The notes: generated by a model not told the origin, from the letters alone. A stretch of DNA of 64,000 nucleotides from Mesorhizobium sp. L-8-3 (GCF_016756615.1 NZ_AP023262.1:8061501-8125500); one strand, 5' to 3'; shown: positions 51,686 through 60,024, counted from the stretch's first letter. Program-made: numbers and translations.

Positions 51686-52094
51686 CCAGTCGCGTTTCCC
51701 GTGCCAAGGGCGGCCACGCAGGACATTGCCCCTCGTCGCCCGGACGCTTCGCGCAGCTACGCGCCCCCGCAATCGAATGCAGCACTCACCCCGTTGACAT
51801 TCGTCTTAGTTTTCGGATACCATTTGGCATCTGAGTGGAGGGCACTGTCCCGATCCATCGGCTAATGCGCGAGCGACAACGAGTGTCACCCGCGCAAGTC
51901 GATCCGGGCGAAAACCTGGACAACGCTCAGCGGGAGGAAATCGTGGTGAACCTGCAGCAATCGCGTCCCGCAAGATGCGCGGCGTCGGCGAAACGCGAAC
52001 ACTGGCTCGCGCTTTGGGCCCCGCGGCTGGCGGCATCTGGCTGCAACCACGTTGGCTGAATACGGCCATAGGGCCGAAGTGTGGAGGAATGAAA
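51686..52094. other. 409-nt stretch: promoter and long structured leader
   Basis: Upstream of the first LigM-like gene. A good promoter is at TTGACA (51794-51799), 18-nt spacer, TACCAT (51818-51823). A transcript from about 51830 would carry a leader near 265 nt. Within it, pairs at CCCGAT (51849-51854) with ATC-CGGG (51902-51908), GCGCG (51867-51871) with CGCGC (51891-51895), and GACA (51875-51878) with TGTC (51884-51887) build a nested stem. I did not recognise a described riboswitch. Confidence 0.55.
51807..51823. promoter_or_regulatory. Shared operator motif, copy 1 (TAGTTTTCGGATACCAT)
   Basis: Overlaps the -10 box of the first LigM-like gene promoter and continues into GATACCATTTGGCATC, an imperfect palindrome (51816-51831). 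The core TAGTNTNNNGATAC recurs at 55562 and 61497 in the same locus. Confidence 0.55.
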
Positions 52095-53477
52095 ATGGCA
52101 ATGATGAATGCAGCCCCCAAGAGCCTCGAGAGCATCCTTGTCGAGGCCGGCGGCCCGGTGAATCTGCTGCGCGGCTCTAACTTAGGACCTTACCGCTTCC
52201 CGGTAATCCCGCCGGAGTTCACCAACTGGCGGGACGAGGTGCGGTCCTGGAAGGACAGTTGCGCCCTGCTGGAACAATCCTACCATATGACGGAATTACA
52301 CTTGCGCGGCTCGCAGGTGATCCCGTTCCTGTCCGGCGTGGCAGTCAACAAGCTCGACACCTTCCCTGTGATGCGCGCCAAGCAGCTCGTGCTGGCCGGG
52401 CATGACGGCTACTATCTCGCCGATGCCATTATCTTTCGGGAGGCCGAGGACTTCTTCCGCGTGGTCGGTGCGCCCTTCGCCAGCGACTGGCTGCTCTACA
52501 ATGCCGAGCAGAGCAATCTGGACGTCGATGCCAAGAAGGATGACAACTTCTCCATCCGCTCGGGCACGCGTGACGTGTTCCGCGTCCAGGTCCAGGGACC
52601 TAATGCGCTGCCCCTGGTGCAGGAGGTTTCCGGCGGAATGCTGCCCGAGATCAAGTTTTTCAACATCGGCGAGTTCAAGATCGCTGGCAAGACCGTGCGC
52701 GCTCTGCGTCACGGCATGGCCGGCGAACCTGGCTTCGAGATCTATGGCGCCTGGGACGACCAGCAGGCGGTGCGCGATGCGCTGGACAAGGCCGGAGAGA
52801 AATACGGCATGCGCAAGATCGGCGCCCTCGCCTATTCGACGACCGCGCAGGAGTCGGGCTGGGTGCCCATGTCGTTGCCGGCGATCTACCACGGCGAGGA
52901 GATGAAGCCCTACCGGGAGTGGCTGAACAATTACTTCCTCGAGACGATTGCATCGCTGGGCGGCAGCTTCGTGTCGGACGACATCACCGACTACTATGTC
53001 GACCCGATCGAGCTTGGCTACAAGGGCATCATCGACTTCAACAGGGACTTCATCGGCCGCGACGCACTCGCGAAAAAGGCGGAGAACCAGCGGCGCTCCA
53101 AGGTCACGCTGGAGTGGGACGACAAGGACGCCGCCGCAGTGATGCAAGACTCGATCTTCCCCGGGGACGGTGCGCCGGCCAAATTCCTCAATATGCCGAT
53201 GCCGATGTACGCCACCTTCCAGGTCGATGCGGTGATGAAGGACGGCAAGACCGTGGGCATCTCGACCTGGCCTTCCTACACGGCGAACGCCAACCACTTC
53301 ATCTCGCTCGCAGTCGTCGACGTCGAACACGCGAAGCCCGGCACCGAGGTCACGCTGCTGTGGGGCGAGCCGGATTCGCGCCGCAATACGGTGGAGAAGC
53401 ATGCCGTGCGGGAGATCAAGGCTAAGGTCGCGCCGGCGCCCTACTTCGAGAAGGTCATCAAGACCGGCAACCGGTGA
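52095..53477 (+). CDS. LigM/DesA-like THF-dependent O-demethylase (GcvT-family)
   Basis: 460-aa cytoplasmic methyltransferase of the aminomethyltransferase (GcvT) fold, matching the length and motif order of vanillate/syringate O-demethylases LigM and DesA. Shared blocks are RFPVIPPEFTNWRDEVRSWKDSCALLEQSYHM near the start, IKFFNIGEFKIAGKTVRALRHGMAGEPGFEIYG in the middle, ESGWVPMSLPAIYHGEEMKPYREWL, and FVSDDITDYYVDPIELGYKGIIDFNRDFIGRDAL. It should move a methyl group from a methoxylated substrate to THF. GGAGG lies 7 nt ahead of the ATG at 52095; another ATG at 52089 is too close. A terminator-like hairpin follows. A second, different homologue starts the minus-strand cluster at the right edge. 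Confidence 0.87.
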   Translation: MAMMNAAPKSLESILVEAGGPVNLLRGSNLGPYRFPVIPPEFTNWRDEVRSWKDSCALLEQSYHMTELHLRGSQVIPFLSGVAVNKLDTFPVMRAKQLVLAGHDGYYLADAIIFREAEDFFRVVGAPFASDWLLYNAEQSNLDVDAKKDDNFSIRSGTRDVFRVQVQGPNALPLVQEVSGGMLPEIKFFNIGEFKIAGKTVRALRHGMAGEPGFEIYGAWDDQQAVRDALDKAGEKYGMRKIGALAYSTTAQESGWVPMSLPAIYHGEEMKPYREWLNNYFLETIASLGGSFVSDDITDYYVDPIELGYKGIIDFNRDFIGRDALAKKAENQRRSKVTLEWDDKDAAAVMQDSIFPGDGAPAKFLNMPMPMYATFQVDAVMKDGKTVGISTWPSYTANANHFISLAVVDVEHAKPGTEVTLLWGEPDSRRNTVEKHAVREIKAKVAPAPYFEKVIKTGNR

Positions 53478-53493
53478 GCCATCGGACCCGGAG

Positions 53494-53521
53494 CCGGCCG
53501 TGTCTACAACGACACGGCCGG
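53494..53521 (+). terminator. Hairpin after the first LigM-like gene
   Basis: Perfect 11-bp stem CCGGCCGTGTC/GACACGGCCGG with a 6-nt loop, 16 nt after the stop codon and followed by CTCTGCTCTTCTT. It probably ends or attenuates transcription before folB. Confidence 0.6.
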
Positions 53522-53640
53522 ACTCTGCTCTTCTTCCAAGAACCATAGCGCCCCTGCGGCTACGGCATGGCGACTACCGGCGGCGCGTACGGTTCCAGCC
53601 CCGCGCAGGCAGGCCGGATGGCAGGATCCAAGTCAGTGCA

Positions 53641-54015
53641 ATGTATGTCATCCGGATGAAGAACTGTGCTTTCTTCGCGCGCCACGGTGTGCTGGAGGAG
53701 GAAAAGACGCTCGGCCAGCGCTTCTATGTCGATGCCGAGCTGGAAGTGTCTCCCGACACCCCGCTGGATACCGATTCGATCGAGGATACAGTGGATTACG
53801 GCGTTGCCTTCCTGGAGATCGAGAAGATCGTGACCGGTCGCAGGCGGTTCCTCGTCGAGGCACTGGCGCTCGATGTCGCGCAGGCGCTCTGCCGCCGCTT
53901 TGCGCAGATCAGGCGCGCCGAAATCACCGTGCGCAAGCCCAACGCGCCTGTTCCCGGCGTCCTCGACCATGTCGAGGTGACGGTGGTGCGGCCACAGGCG
54001 ACGAAAGCCGGATGA
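53641..54015 (+). CDS. folB: Dihydroneopterin aldolase
   Basis: 124-aa enzyme of folate biosynthesis that converts dihydroneopterin to 6-hydroxymethyl-dihydropterin. The FolB pattern is present: KNCAFFARHGVLEEEKTLGQRFYVDAELEV at the N-terminus with the catalytic Glu in the HGVLEEE segment, DTVDYGVAFLEIEKIV in the middle, and the C-terminal ITVRKPNAP with the conserved Lys. The start at 53641 has only a weak ribosome site. It overlaps folK by ATGA, so the two are translated together. Their place in a demethylation locus suggests dedicated folate supply. Confidence 0.9.
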   Translation: MYVIRMKNCAFFARHGVLEEEKTLGQRFYVDAELEVSPDTPLDTDSIEDTVDYGVAFLEIEKIVTGRRRFLVEALALDVAQALCRRFAQIRRAEITVRKPNAPVPGVLDHVEVTVVRPQATKAG

Positions 54016-54515
54016 CCCGCGCGGCGCTCGGTCTGGGCGGCAACATCGGCGATCCGCGCGCGGCGATGAGCGAGGCACTGATCGCGCTGGACAAAGATCC
54101 GCGGCTCGCCGTCGCTGCCGTCTCCTCGCTCTACCGCACGCCGCCCTGGGGCAGGACGAACCAGCCCGACTTTCTGAACGCGGTGGCTTTGGTCGATACC
54201 GATCTCGGAGCGCGCCAACTGCTCGACCTATGCCTCTATACGGAAAGGACGCTGCAACGCGTCCGAGGCGAGCGATGGGGGCCGCGCACCATCGACGTGG
54301 ACATACTGACCTTCGGCGACGAAACGATCGCGGAGGAGGGATTGCAGGTGCCTCACCCGCACATGCAGGGGCGGGCCTTCGTGATGGTTCCTCTCGCCGA
54401 GGTCGCGCCGGCGATGATCGTTCGCGGGCGACCTGCTGGCGAATGGGCCAACGCGCTCGATGGGTCAGCCGTCGATCGCCTGGAGGAGCCCGCCTGGTGG
54501 CAGGGCCGGCGCTGA
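54012..54515 (+). CDS. folK: 6-hydroxymethyl-7,8-dihydropterin pyrophosphokinase (HPPK)
   Basis: 167-aa folate-pathway kinase that transfers pyrophosphate from ATP to hydroxymethyl-dihydropterin. Signatures are LGLGGNIGDPRAAMSEAL at the N-terminus, VSSLYRTPPWGRTNQPDFLNAVA and the HPPK motif RWGPRTIDVDILTFG. The length is normal. It starts inside the folB stop (ATGA). It converges on the NMT1-like gene 47 nt away. Confidence 0.93.
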   Translation: MTRAALGLGGNIGDPRAAMSEALIALDKDPRLAVAAVSSLYRTPPWGRTNQPDFLNAVALVDTDLGARQLLDLCLYTERTLQRVRGERWGPRTIDVDILTFGDETIAEEGLQVPHPHMQGRAFVMVPLAEVAPAMIVRGRPAGEWANALDGSAVDRLEEPAWWQGRR

Positions 54516-54562
54516 GCCGCGCCGGATCGCTTCCTCACCTCGCGCAAGGCTGCGCAGTTCTC

Positions 54563-55492
54563 TCAGATCGCGTCCTGCAGATATCGTCCGTCGACGACGT
54601 CCAAGGCGTCGCCGCGTCTGGCTTCGTCGAGCAGCTTCGCCCGGATCATCAGATCGATGGTGGCGCGCAAAGCCGTGTCCGGCACGGCCAGACCTTCGGG
54701 CCACATGCCCATGCTCCGCATGTATGCGAGCCCGCGCCGCGCTAGCGATTGGCTGTCGGACGTTGTGATACGCTGGAAGATCGGCAGCGTGACGTGCTGG
54801 CTCTCCGGGTCGTTTGTCAACCGATGCGCCTCGATCAAGGCCTTGAGAAAGCGGGTCACGACATCGGGGTTGGCCTGCAGCCATGAGGCCTTGCCGATGA
54901 TCGCGGTAAAGACGATCTCCGGAATGGCGTCGTTGACTTCACCGATCAACCGGAAGCCCTGGTCCTGAGCCAGGAAATTCCACGGTGCTGGCTGGGGGGC
55001 GCAGTCGATCTCGCCGGCCTGCAGCGCTTCCCAGCGCTTGGTGTGGATACCGGAGAGCACAAACTCATAGTCGCCGGGATAATGCAGTCCTTCGGCGGCC
55101 AACATGATCTGTGTGTAGATCGCAGTGCCCTCGGTCAGAGAGGAGGTGCCTATTTTCGTGCCCTTTAGCTGGGCCAGGGAGTCGATGCCGGGCCGCGCCA
55201 CCAACGACATTGGCAGTCGCACGGCATTGGCCGCCACGATGCGCAGTTCGCCGCCATCGACGAAGTCTGCCACAGCACCTTCCGGCGGCGTGATCGCGAG
55301 GTCGGCTTCGCCCTCCAGCACGGCGATCGTCGCCTTGTCGACACTGCCCATTCGCTTGTACTCGATCGCGAGGCCGTGCCTTGCGAACAGGCCCTGTTCC
55401 TCCGCGACGAAAACTGGCAGCCAGTTGAACCCCTGCGCCCCGCCCGCGAGCCGAAGCCTCGCCGGTGCGGAATTCCCGTCTGTTGTCATCAT
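54563..55492 (-). CDS. NMT1/THI5-like binding-protein homologue without signal peptide
   Basis: 309-aa member of the SsuA/THI5-like solute-binding fold, starting MMTTDGNSAPARLRLAGGAQGFNWLPVFVAEEQGLFARHGLAIEYKRMG. No Sec or Tat signal precedes the domain and no permease or ATPase adjoins it. Two readings are possible: a cytoplasmic enzyme of this fold (as known for MqnA/D and 4,5-dihydroxyphthalate decarboxylase relatives), or a binding protein whose start I misread. GGAGG lies 5 nt before the ATG at 55492. An operator motif shared with the demethylase promoter lies 70-86 nt upstream, so it belongs to the same regulon. Confidence 0.8.
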   Translation of the reverse strand: MMTTDGNSAPARLRLAGGAQGFNWLPVFVAEEQGLFARHGLAIEYKRMGSVDKATIAVLEGEADLAITPPEGAVADFVDGGELRIVAANAVRLPMSLVARPGIDSLAQLKGTKIGTSSLTEGTAIYTQIMLAAEGLHYPGDYEFVLSGIHTKRWEALQAGEIDCAPQPAPWNFLAQDQGFRLIGEVNDAIPEIVFTAIIGKASWLQANPDVVTRFLKALIEAHRLTNDPESQHVTLPIFQRITTSDSQSLARRGLAYMRSMGMWPEGLAVPDTALRATIDLMIRAKLLDEARRGDALDVVDGRYLQDAI

Positions 55493-55561
55493 GGTCTCCT
55501 CCGATGGATCGTTCGGGCAGCGGCGGCGACGTCGCCGGCAGCAGCAATCCTGAGTTCTCCA

Positions 55562-55578
55562 TAGTATTTAGATACCAT
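55562..55578. promoter_or_regulatory. Shared operator motif, copy 2 (TAGTATTTAGATACCAT)
   Basis: Upstream of the NMT1-like gene. Contains GTAT-N4-ATAC symmetry, the kind of half-site pair bound by FadR/FCD-type GntR proteins. It shares GATACCAT with copy 1 and TAGTATNNAGATAC with copy 3. Confidence 0.55.
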
Positions 55579-55712
55579 GGCGTATGTCAACTGACCCAAT
55601 GCAAATCAGGGGGCAAATTTTCCTCCGGCAGCGCGAATGGAACGCTGCCTGCCTCGATGCGGCGGCTTGGTGCGACGGTTGGCGACCTGAGGTCGGGACT
55701 GGTGGCGGCGCG

Positions 55713-56447
55713 CTATTCGGCCGCCAGGATTCCCGATCGTTCCTTTGGCGCGCGTTCTACCGGCCGCTCGAAGAGGTGCGAGGCGTGCGCGATGACGTTC
55801 TCGGTCGTCTCGCGGATGTGGCGGTCGATCAAGTCCTGCGCGGTCTGGCTGTCACGCCCGATCACGGCATCCATGATCATCTTGTGCTCGACGTCCTTTG
55901 CCCGCCACTGAGGACGGAACTGCGAAGACATCCGCCGGTAGCGGTGGGCGCGCTCGAAGAGCTTCTGGCGGATTTCAAGAAGGTTCGGTGAGCCGCATGC
56001 CGCGACGAGAGAGAAATGGAACGTGCCGTGGAGCTTCGCCCAGTCTTCCGAGAGGTAGTATGTCGAGCCGAGCCTGTTCTGCAGGCGGTCCATGCGGTGG
56101 AAAGTCGCGATGATCTCGGCCTCCCACTGATCATCGCCCCGCTCGATAGCCAGCCGGATGCATTCGCGCTCGATCAGCACGCGAACGTCGGTCAGGTCGT
56201 TGAGATCGAAGAGCGAGACCGGGGCGACGACGAAGCCTCTCTGCCCTTCGGCAACGACCAGATTCTCCGCGACGAGCCGGGACAGCGCTTCGCGCAGGGT
56301 CGAGAAGCTGACTTCGTAGAGGTCCTTCAGAGTCTCGAAGCGCAGCTTCGCGCCTGGCTTCAGGTTACAGCTGACGATATCGCTGCGCATCCGTGCAAGC
56401 ACGTCCGCCGCCCGGGTTTCACCCGCCTGCTTGGCATCCATAGGCAT
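55713..56447 (-). CDS. GntR-family regulator with FCD domain
   Basis: 244-aa regulator. Residues 10-75 form the GntR winged helix (MRSDIVSCNLKPGAKLRFETLKDLYEVSFSTLREALSRLVAENLVV). The rest is a helical FCD domain with metal/ligand residues in the usual pattern: ADVRVLIE-type DVRVLIERECIRLAIERG, LHGTFHFSLVAACGS and RHIRETTENVIAHAS. The ATG at 56447 has GGAG upstream. It lies between the NMT1-like gene and the branched-chain-type ABC operon and is a good candidate for the regulator of the whole 51.8-64 kb locus. A palindrome in its own promoter shares a 10-mer with the LivK promoter. Confidence 0.9.
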   Translation of the reverse strand: MPMDAKQAGETRAADVLARMRSDIVSCNLKPGAKLRFETLKDLYEVSFSTLREALSRLVAENLVVAEGQRGFVVAPVSLFDLNDLTDVRVLIERECIRLAIERGDDQWEAEIIATFHRMDRLQNRLGSTYYLSEDWAKLHGTFHFSLVAACGSPNLLEIRQKLFERAHRYRRMSSQFRPQWRAKDVEHKMIMDAVIGRDSQTAQDLIDRHIRETTENVIAHASHLFERPVERAPKERSGILAAE

Positions 56448-56480
56448 GGCTCCGCTTCTACTCTGCGATGCAAAGTGTAT

Positions 56481-56496
56481 GGCGATTTTCGAAAAT
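56481..56496. promoter_or_regulatory. Palindrome ATTTTCGAAAAT upstream of the gntR gene
   Basis: Perfect 12-bp palindrome (56485-56496) 38 nt upstream of the GntR start. GGCGATTTTC (56481-56490) is repeated exactly at 61395-61404 upstream of the ABC binding-protein gene, so it may be an autoregulatory site. Confidence 0.5.
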
Positions 56497-56666
56497 AATC
56501 AAACGGCGTACCGGGCCGCGCAGGATCCGACGTTCGGCAGCCGACAGGACAAGACACCTCGCCTGCGAGAAAGTCGGGCCAGCGCGGCTTCAGGATCGAT
56601 TGCAGGGGAGCGACCGGCCGGGTGTAATCCTGCCGTCGTGTAGCTCGCCACGGCCTTGCCTGCGAC

Positions 56667-57395
56667 CTAGTGAGGCTGAGCCGCCCCCTTGCCGCCGAGA
56701 TAGGCGCTGATCACGTTGGGATCGCCGAGCAGGCGCTCCGCCGTGTCCTCGCCGACGATGCGGCCGGTCTCCATCAGATAGCCGCGATCGGCGGTCTTCA
56801 GGCTGAGCCGTGCGTTCTGCTCGACGAGCAGGATGCCGAAGCCTTCCGCCGCAATCAGTCTGAGCGACTTGAACAGCTCCTTCGACAGGAGCGGCGACAG
56901 GCCGAGCGACGGCTCGTCCAGCATTAGGATCTCAGGGCGCGACATCAGCGCGCGGCCGATGGCGACCATCTGCTGCTCGCCGCCGGACATCGTCTGCGCG
57001 AGTTGCCCGCGACGCTCGGCCAGGCGCGGAAACAGGCCGTAGACGAAATCGAGCGTACGCGACGCTTCGGCCTTGGCGCGGCGGGCGTGGCTGCCAAGCC
57101 GGAGGTTCTCGGCCACGGTCAGTTCGCCGAAGATCCCGCGGCCTTCCGGCACCAATGCTATGCCCTCCTCGACCATCTGGTGAGCCTCTAGCCGGGTCAC
57201 ATCCTTGCCGTTGACCCGGATCGAGGTGCCCGGCTCCGTGGACACCAGGCCGGCAACGCCACACAGGAAGGAAGACTTGCCGGCTCCGTTGGCGCCGAGG
57301 ATGACGCAGATCTCGCTTTTCGAGACCTTGGCCGAAACGCCTTCGAGGGCCAGGTGGCGCCCATAGCGAACGCCGAGATTGGAAACCTCAAGCAT
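56667..57395 (-). CDS. Branched-chain-type ABC transporter ATPase (LivF)
   Basis: 242-aa ATPase from the ATG at 57395. Walker A GANGAGKSS at residues 34-42, signature MSGGEQQM at about 136-143, Walker B ILMLDEPSLGLSP near 156-168. The LivF-specific LVPEGRGIFGELTVAENL is present. GGAG lies 6 nt upstream of this start; an ATG at 57401 is an alternative. It overlaps the LivG gene end by 8 nt. Last gene of a complete minus-strand importer. Confidence 0.92.
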   Translation of the reverse strand: MLEVSNLGVRYGRHLALEGVSAKVSKSEICVILGANGAGKSSFLCGVAGLVSTEPGTSIRVNGKDVTRLEAHQMVEEGIALVPEGRGIFGELTVAENLRLGSHARRAKAEASRTLDFVYGLFPRLAERRGQLAQTMSGGEQQMVAIGRALMSRPEILMLDEPSLGLSPLLSKELFKSLRLIAAEGFGILLVEQNARLSLKTADRGYLMETGRIVGEDTAERLLGDPNVISAYLGGKGAAQPH

Positions 57396-58119
57396 CGTCA
57401 TCTCCGAGATAGGCGCGGACCACTTCGGGGTCGGCAAGCACTTCCGACGAATTGCCGTCGGCGATCTTGATCCCCGAACTCATGACCACGCTGCGATGAC
57501 AGAGCGAACGGATGGCATCCATCACATGCTCGACCATGATGATGGTGCGCCCCTGCTCATTGAGCTCCCGGATAAGATCGATGCCTATCTGGAGTTCGCT
57601 CGGATTGAGACCGGCGAGCCACTCGTCGAGCAGCAGCAGATGCGGGTCCGAAGCGAGCGCACGGGCAAGTTCGATGCGCTTCTGGTCGATGTAGGTCATT
57701 GCCGCGACAGGAACCGCTTCGCGACCCTTGAGGCCGACACGGGCCAGGAGATCGCGGGCGAGATCGGCAGCTTCGTCGCCCCAGACCTTGCGATGGCCGA
57801 ACACCGCGCCGGCAACCACATTCTCGATGGCGTTCATCGACGGCAGCACGCGTACGAGCTGGAAGGTACGCGCAACGCCGATCCGCGCGATCTTGTGCGC
57901 GGGCAACCCTCCGATCGGCTGTCCTGCGAGCATGATACGACCCGATGTGGGCGAGAGCGCACCCGAGATCAGATTGAGCATCGTGGTCTTGCCCGAGCCG
58001 TTTGGCCCGATCAATCCTAGGAGTTCGCCCGCGCCGACGTCGAAGCTCACGTCGTTGACGGCGATCAGGCCGCCAAAAGCCTTGCGGGCCCGCTCGATGG
58101 TCAGCAGAGAAGCGCTCAT
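57388..58119 (-). CDS. Branched-chain-type ABC transporter ATPase (LivG) with odd signature
   Basis: 243-aa ATPase. Walker A GPNGSGKTT is intact at residues 38-46 and Walker B LLLLDEWLAGLNPSE at 161-175 (Trp instead of the usual Pro). The ABC signature, normally LSGGQ or LSYGQ, reads AMTYIDQKR at about 140-148, so the glycines that contact ATP in trans are missing. The partner ATPase has a normal signature, so the pair may have one degenerate and one consensus site. LivG family assignment rests on IGVARTFQLVRVLPSMNAIENV. Start at 58119, overlapping livM by 4 nt. Confidence 0.9.
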   Translation of the reverse strand: MSASLLTIERARKAFGGLIAVNDVSFDVGAGELLGLIGPNGSGKTTMLNLISGALSPTSGRIMLAGQPIGGLPAHKIARIGVARTFQLVRVLPSMNAIENVVAGAVFGHRKVWGDEAADLARDLLARVGLKGREAVPVAAMTYIDQKRIELARALASDPHLLLLDEWLAGLNPSELQIGIDLIRELNEQGRTIIMVEHVMDAIRSLCHRSVVMSSGIKIADGNSSEVLADPEVVRAYLGDDDA

Positions 58120-59093
58120 TGGCTGTCCTCGACAGTCGCCGTGACAGGCAGCACGCCGTTGTCTTTCGGGCGGTCGCGGCGACGGAACAGGCTCTCCAGC
58201 CGGCCGGTTACGCCATCCGGCAGCAGGTAGACGATCGCCAGGAAAGTCATACCGACGATCAACGCAGTATGATTTGGGAAGCGTCCGGAGATGAAGTCCA
58301 TCACCAGGGTGAACGGCACGACGCCGACCAGAGGACCCCAAAGGCGGCGCGTGCCGCCGAGCAGGGCCATGATGACGACCAGGAAGGAGGTCATGGGGCT
58401 GAAGGCCGCCTGCGGCGTGATGTAGGCATAGCGCGGAGCCATGATCGCGCCGGCGACGGCGATGAAGGCGCCCGAGACGGCGAAGAGGATGATCCGCGAG
58501 CGCGCGGTGTCGACACCGACATGCCGCGCCACGGTCTCGTCGTTGCCGATGATGCGCATGGCGAGGCCGAGACGGGACCGGTTGATCAGCCATCCCGTCA
58601 CGAACACCACCATGGTGAGCACGAGCAGCATCCAGTAAAGATGCGATTCCGTGAAATCGGTGAATACATAGAGGCCGATGGCGCCGCCGAACTTGGTCTG
58701 CACCCAGGTAACGACCTGGCCGATCAACTCCGCCAGACCGAGTGTGAATATGACGAAATAGACGCCCGAAAGCCGCAGCGTCGCGAGACCGACCAGTACG
58801 GCCAGGAGCGCGCCCGCCCCGATCGCGATGAGGACCAGCGCCGGGAAAGGCAGCACGTCGATGAACACTGCGACTGAATAGGTTCCGACCCCGAAGAAAG
58901 CGGCGCTGGCGAGCGACACCAGATGGGTCGGGCCGGAAAAAAGCGTCCAGGCCGTGCACATCGCCGCGTAGAGCATGATGTTGACGCCAAGCGACAGCCA
59001 GAACCCTTCGGTGAAGAGAGGCAGCGTTGCGAGCGCGGCGGCCGCGGCAATTCCGATGCCCAGAAGTCCAAATTCGTTGCGCGGCACAGTCAT
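58116..59093 (-). CDS. Branched-chain-type ABC transporter permease (LivM)
   Basis: 325-aa inner-membrane permease with about nine or ten hydrophobic segments. Landmarks are NIMLYAAMCTAWTLFSGPTHLVSLASAAFFGVGTYSVA, RLSGVYFVIFTLGLAELIGQVV and RSRLGLAMRIIGNDETVARHVGVDTARSRIILFAVSGAFIAVAGAI. The C-terminal tail (RRRDRPKDNGVLPVTATVEDSQ) is long and polar. The ATG at 59093 follows AAGGAGG, and its start overlaps the LivH stop. Confidence 0.93.
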   Translation of the reverse strand: MTVPRNEFGLLGIGIAAAAALATLPLFTEGFWLSLGVNIMLYAAMCTAWTLFSGPTHLVSLASAAFFGVGTYSVAVFIDVLPFPALVLIAIGAGALLAVLVGLATLRLSGVYFVIFTLGLAELIGQVVTWVQTKFGGAIGLYVFTDFTESHLYWMLLVLTMVVFVTGWLINRSRLGLAMRIIGNDETVARHVGVDTARSRIILFAVSGAFIAVAGAIMAPRYAYITPQAAFSPMTSFLVVIMALLGGTRRLWGPLVGVVPFTLVMDFISGRFPNHTALIVGMTFLAIVYLLPDGVTGRLESLFRRRDRPKDNGVLPVTATVEDSQ

Positions 59094-59959
59094 CAAGCCG
59101 GCCTCCTTCCGAAGATGCCCTGCGGACGGAAGAGCAGAACGAGAATGAAGAGGGTGTAGTTGGCAGCCAGAGTGAGGCCGGGATCGATGAGGCTCGCCAC
59201 GAGCGTCTCGGTCACCCCAAGTACGAGCGCAGCGATAACCGCGCCGCGCACGTCGCCTACGCCGCCCATGATGACGATGATCAGCGCCTTCATCGTGAAG
59301 AGGACGCCCATGGACGTGTTGAACGTATAGAAGGTCGACAGCAGCGTACCGGCACAGGCGGTGATCGCCCCGCCGAGAGCAAAGGCGAAGGCGGCGGTGC
59401 GGCGCACGTCGATCGCCACGAGCCGGGCCGAACGCGGGTCGACCGCCACGGCGCGCACCGCGGTGCCGCGATCCGTGCGGTAGAGAAAGACGTAGAGGGC
59501 GGAGGCGATCAAAGCGGCGGCCAGGAAGGCGACGATGCGGTTCAGGCCAAAGGAGCCGCCAAGAATGGTGAACGGGGTGGCGAGGAACTGATAGTTGAAG
59601 TAGGACCCGCCGAACGACAGCAGCATCAGCCCCTGGAATAGGAACAGCAGGCCGAACGTGGCGAGGATGGAATCGACCTCGAGCTGCCCTCGATGCTTGG
59701 CGCGGTTGACCAGCGGCTGCAAGAGCCACCAATAGACCAGCCAGTTGATGACGAATGCCGCCGGCCCGATGATCAGTAGCCCGAATAGCGGGTTTACCTG
59801 AAAGCCGGTATAGAGCCAGAAGGTGACGAAACAGGCTGCAACCAGCGTTTCGCCATTGGCAAGGTTCATGATGCGCGACACGCCGTACTGGAGTGTAAGG
59901 CCCAGGGCGATGAGCGCATACGTGCCCCCAAGGAGCACACCTGTGAGAATGATTTGCAT
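59093..59959 (-). CDS. Branched-chain-type ABC transporter permease (LivH)
   Basis: 288-aa permease from the ATG at 59959, which gives the typical N-terminus MQIILTGVLLGGTYALIALGLTLQYGVSRIMNLANGETLV; longer in-frame starts at 59980 and 60013 lack homology. The family loop RGTAVRAVAVDPRSARLVAIDVRRTAAFAFALGGAITACAGTLL is clear. Together with LivM it forms the channel. Overlaps livM by 3 nt and follows the binding protein by 65 nt. Confidence 0.92.
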   Translation of the reverse strand: MQIILTGVLLGGTYALIALGLTLQYGVSRIMNLANGETLVAACFVTFWLYTGFQVNPLFGLLIIGPAAFVINWLVYWWLLQPLVNRAKHRGQLEVDSILATFGLLFLFQGLMLLSFGGSYFNYQFLATPFTILGGSFGLNRIVAFLAAALIASALYVFLYRTDRGTAVRAVAVDPRSARLVAIDVRRTAAFAFALGGAITACAGTLLSTFYTFNTSMGVLFTMKALIIVIMGGVGDVRGAVIAALVLGVTETLVASLIDPGLTLAANYTLFILVLLFRPQGIFGRRPA

Positions 59960-60024
59960 GGCGCGACCGTGCTGAAGCATCGGACCCGGCGGCAGGCACG
60001 CCGCCGCGTCCATGGCTTACCCAA

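Noticed and set aside
51835-52059. Small upstream open frame in the demethylase leader
   Set aside because: The only start is a GTG with no clear ribosome site, and the region folds as nested stems; peptide has no recognisable features.
51830-52094. Glycine or THF riboswitch in the demethylase leader
   Set aside because: The sequence does not contain the conserved loops I know for these classes; only a generic nested stem is supported.
52095-53477. DMSP demethylase (DmdA)
   Set aside because: The protein is about 460 aa rather than about 370, its motifs follow LigM/DesA, and no dmdB/C/D-like genes are near.
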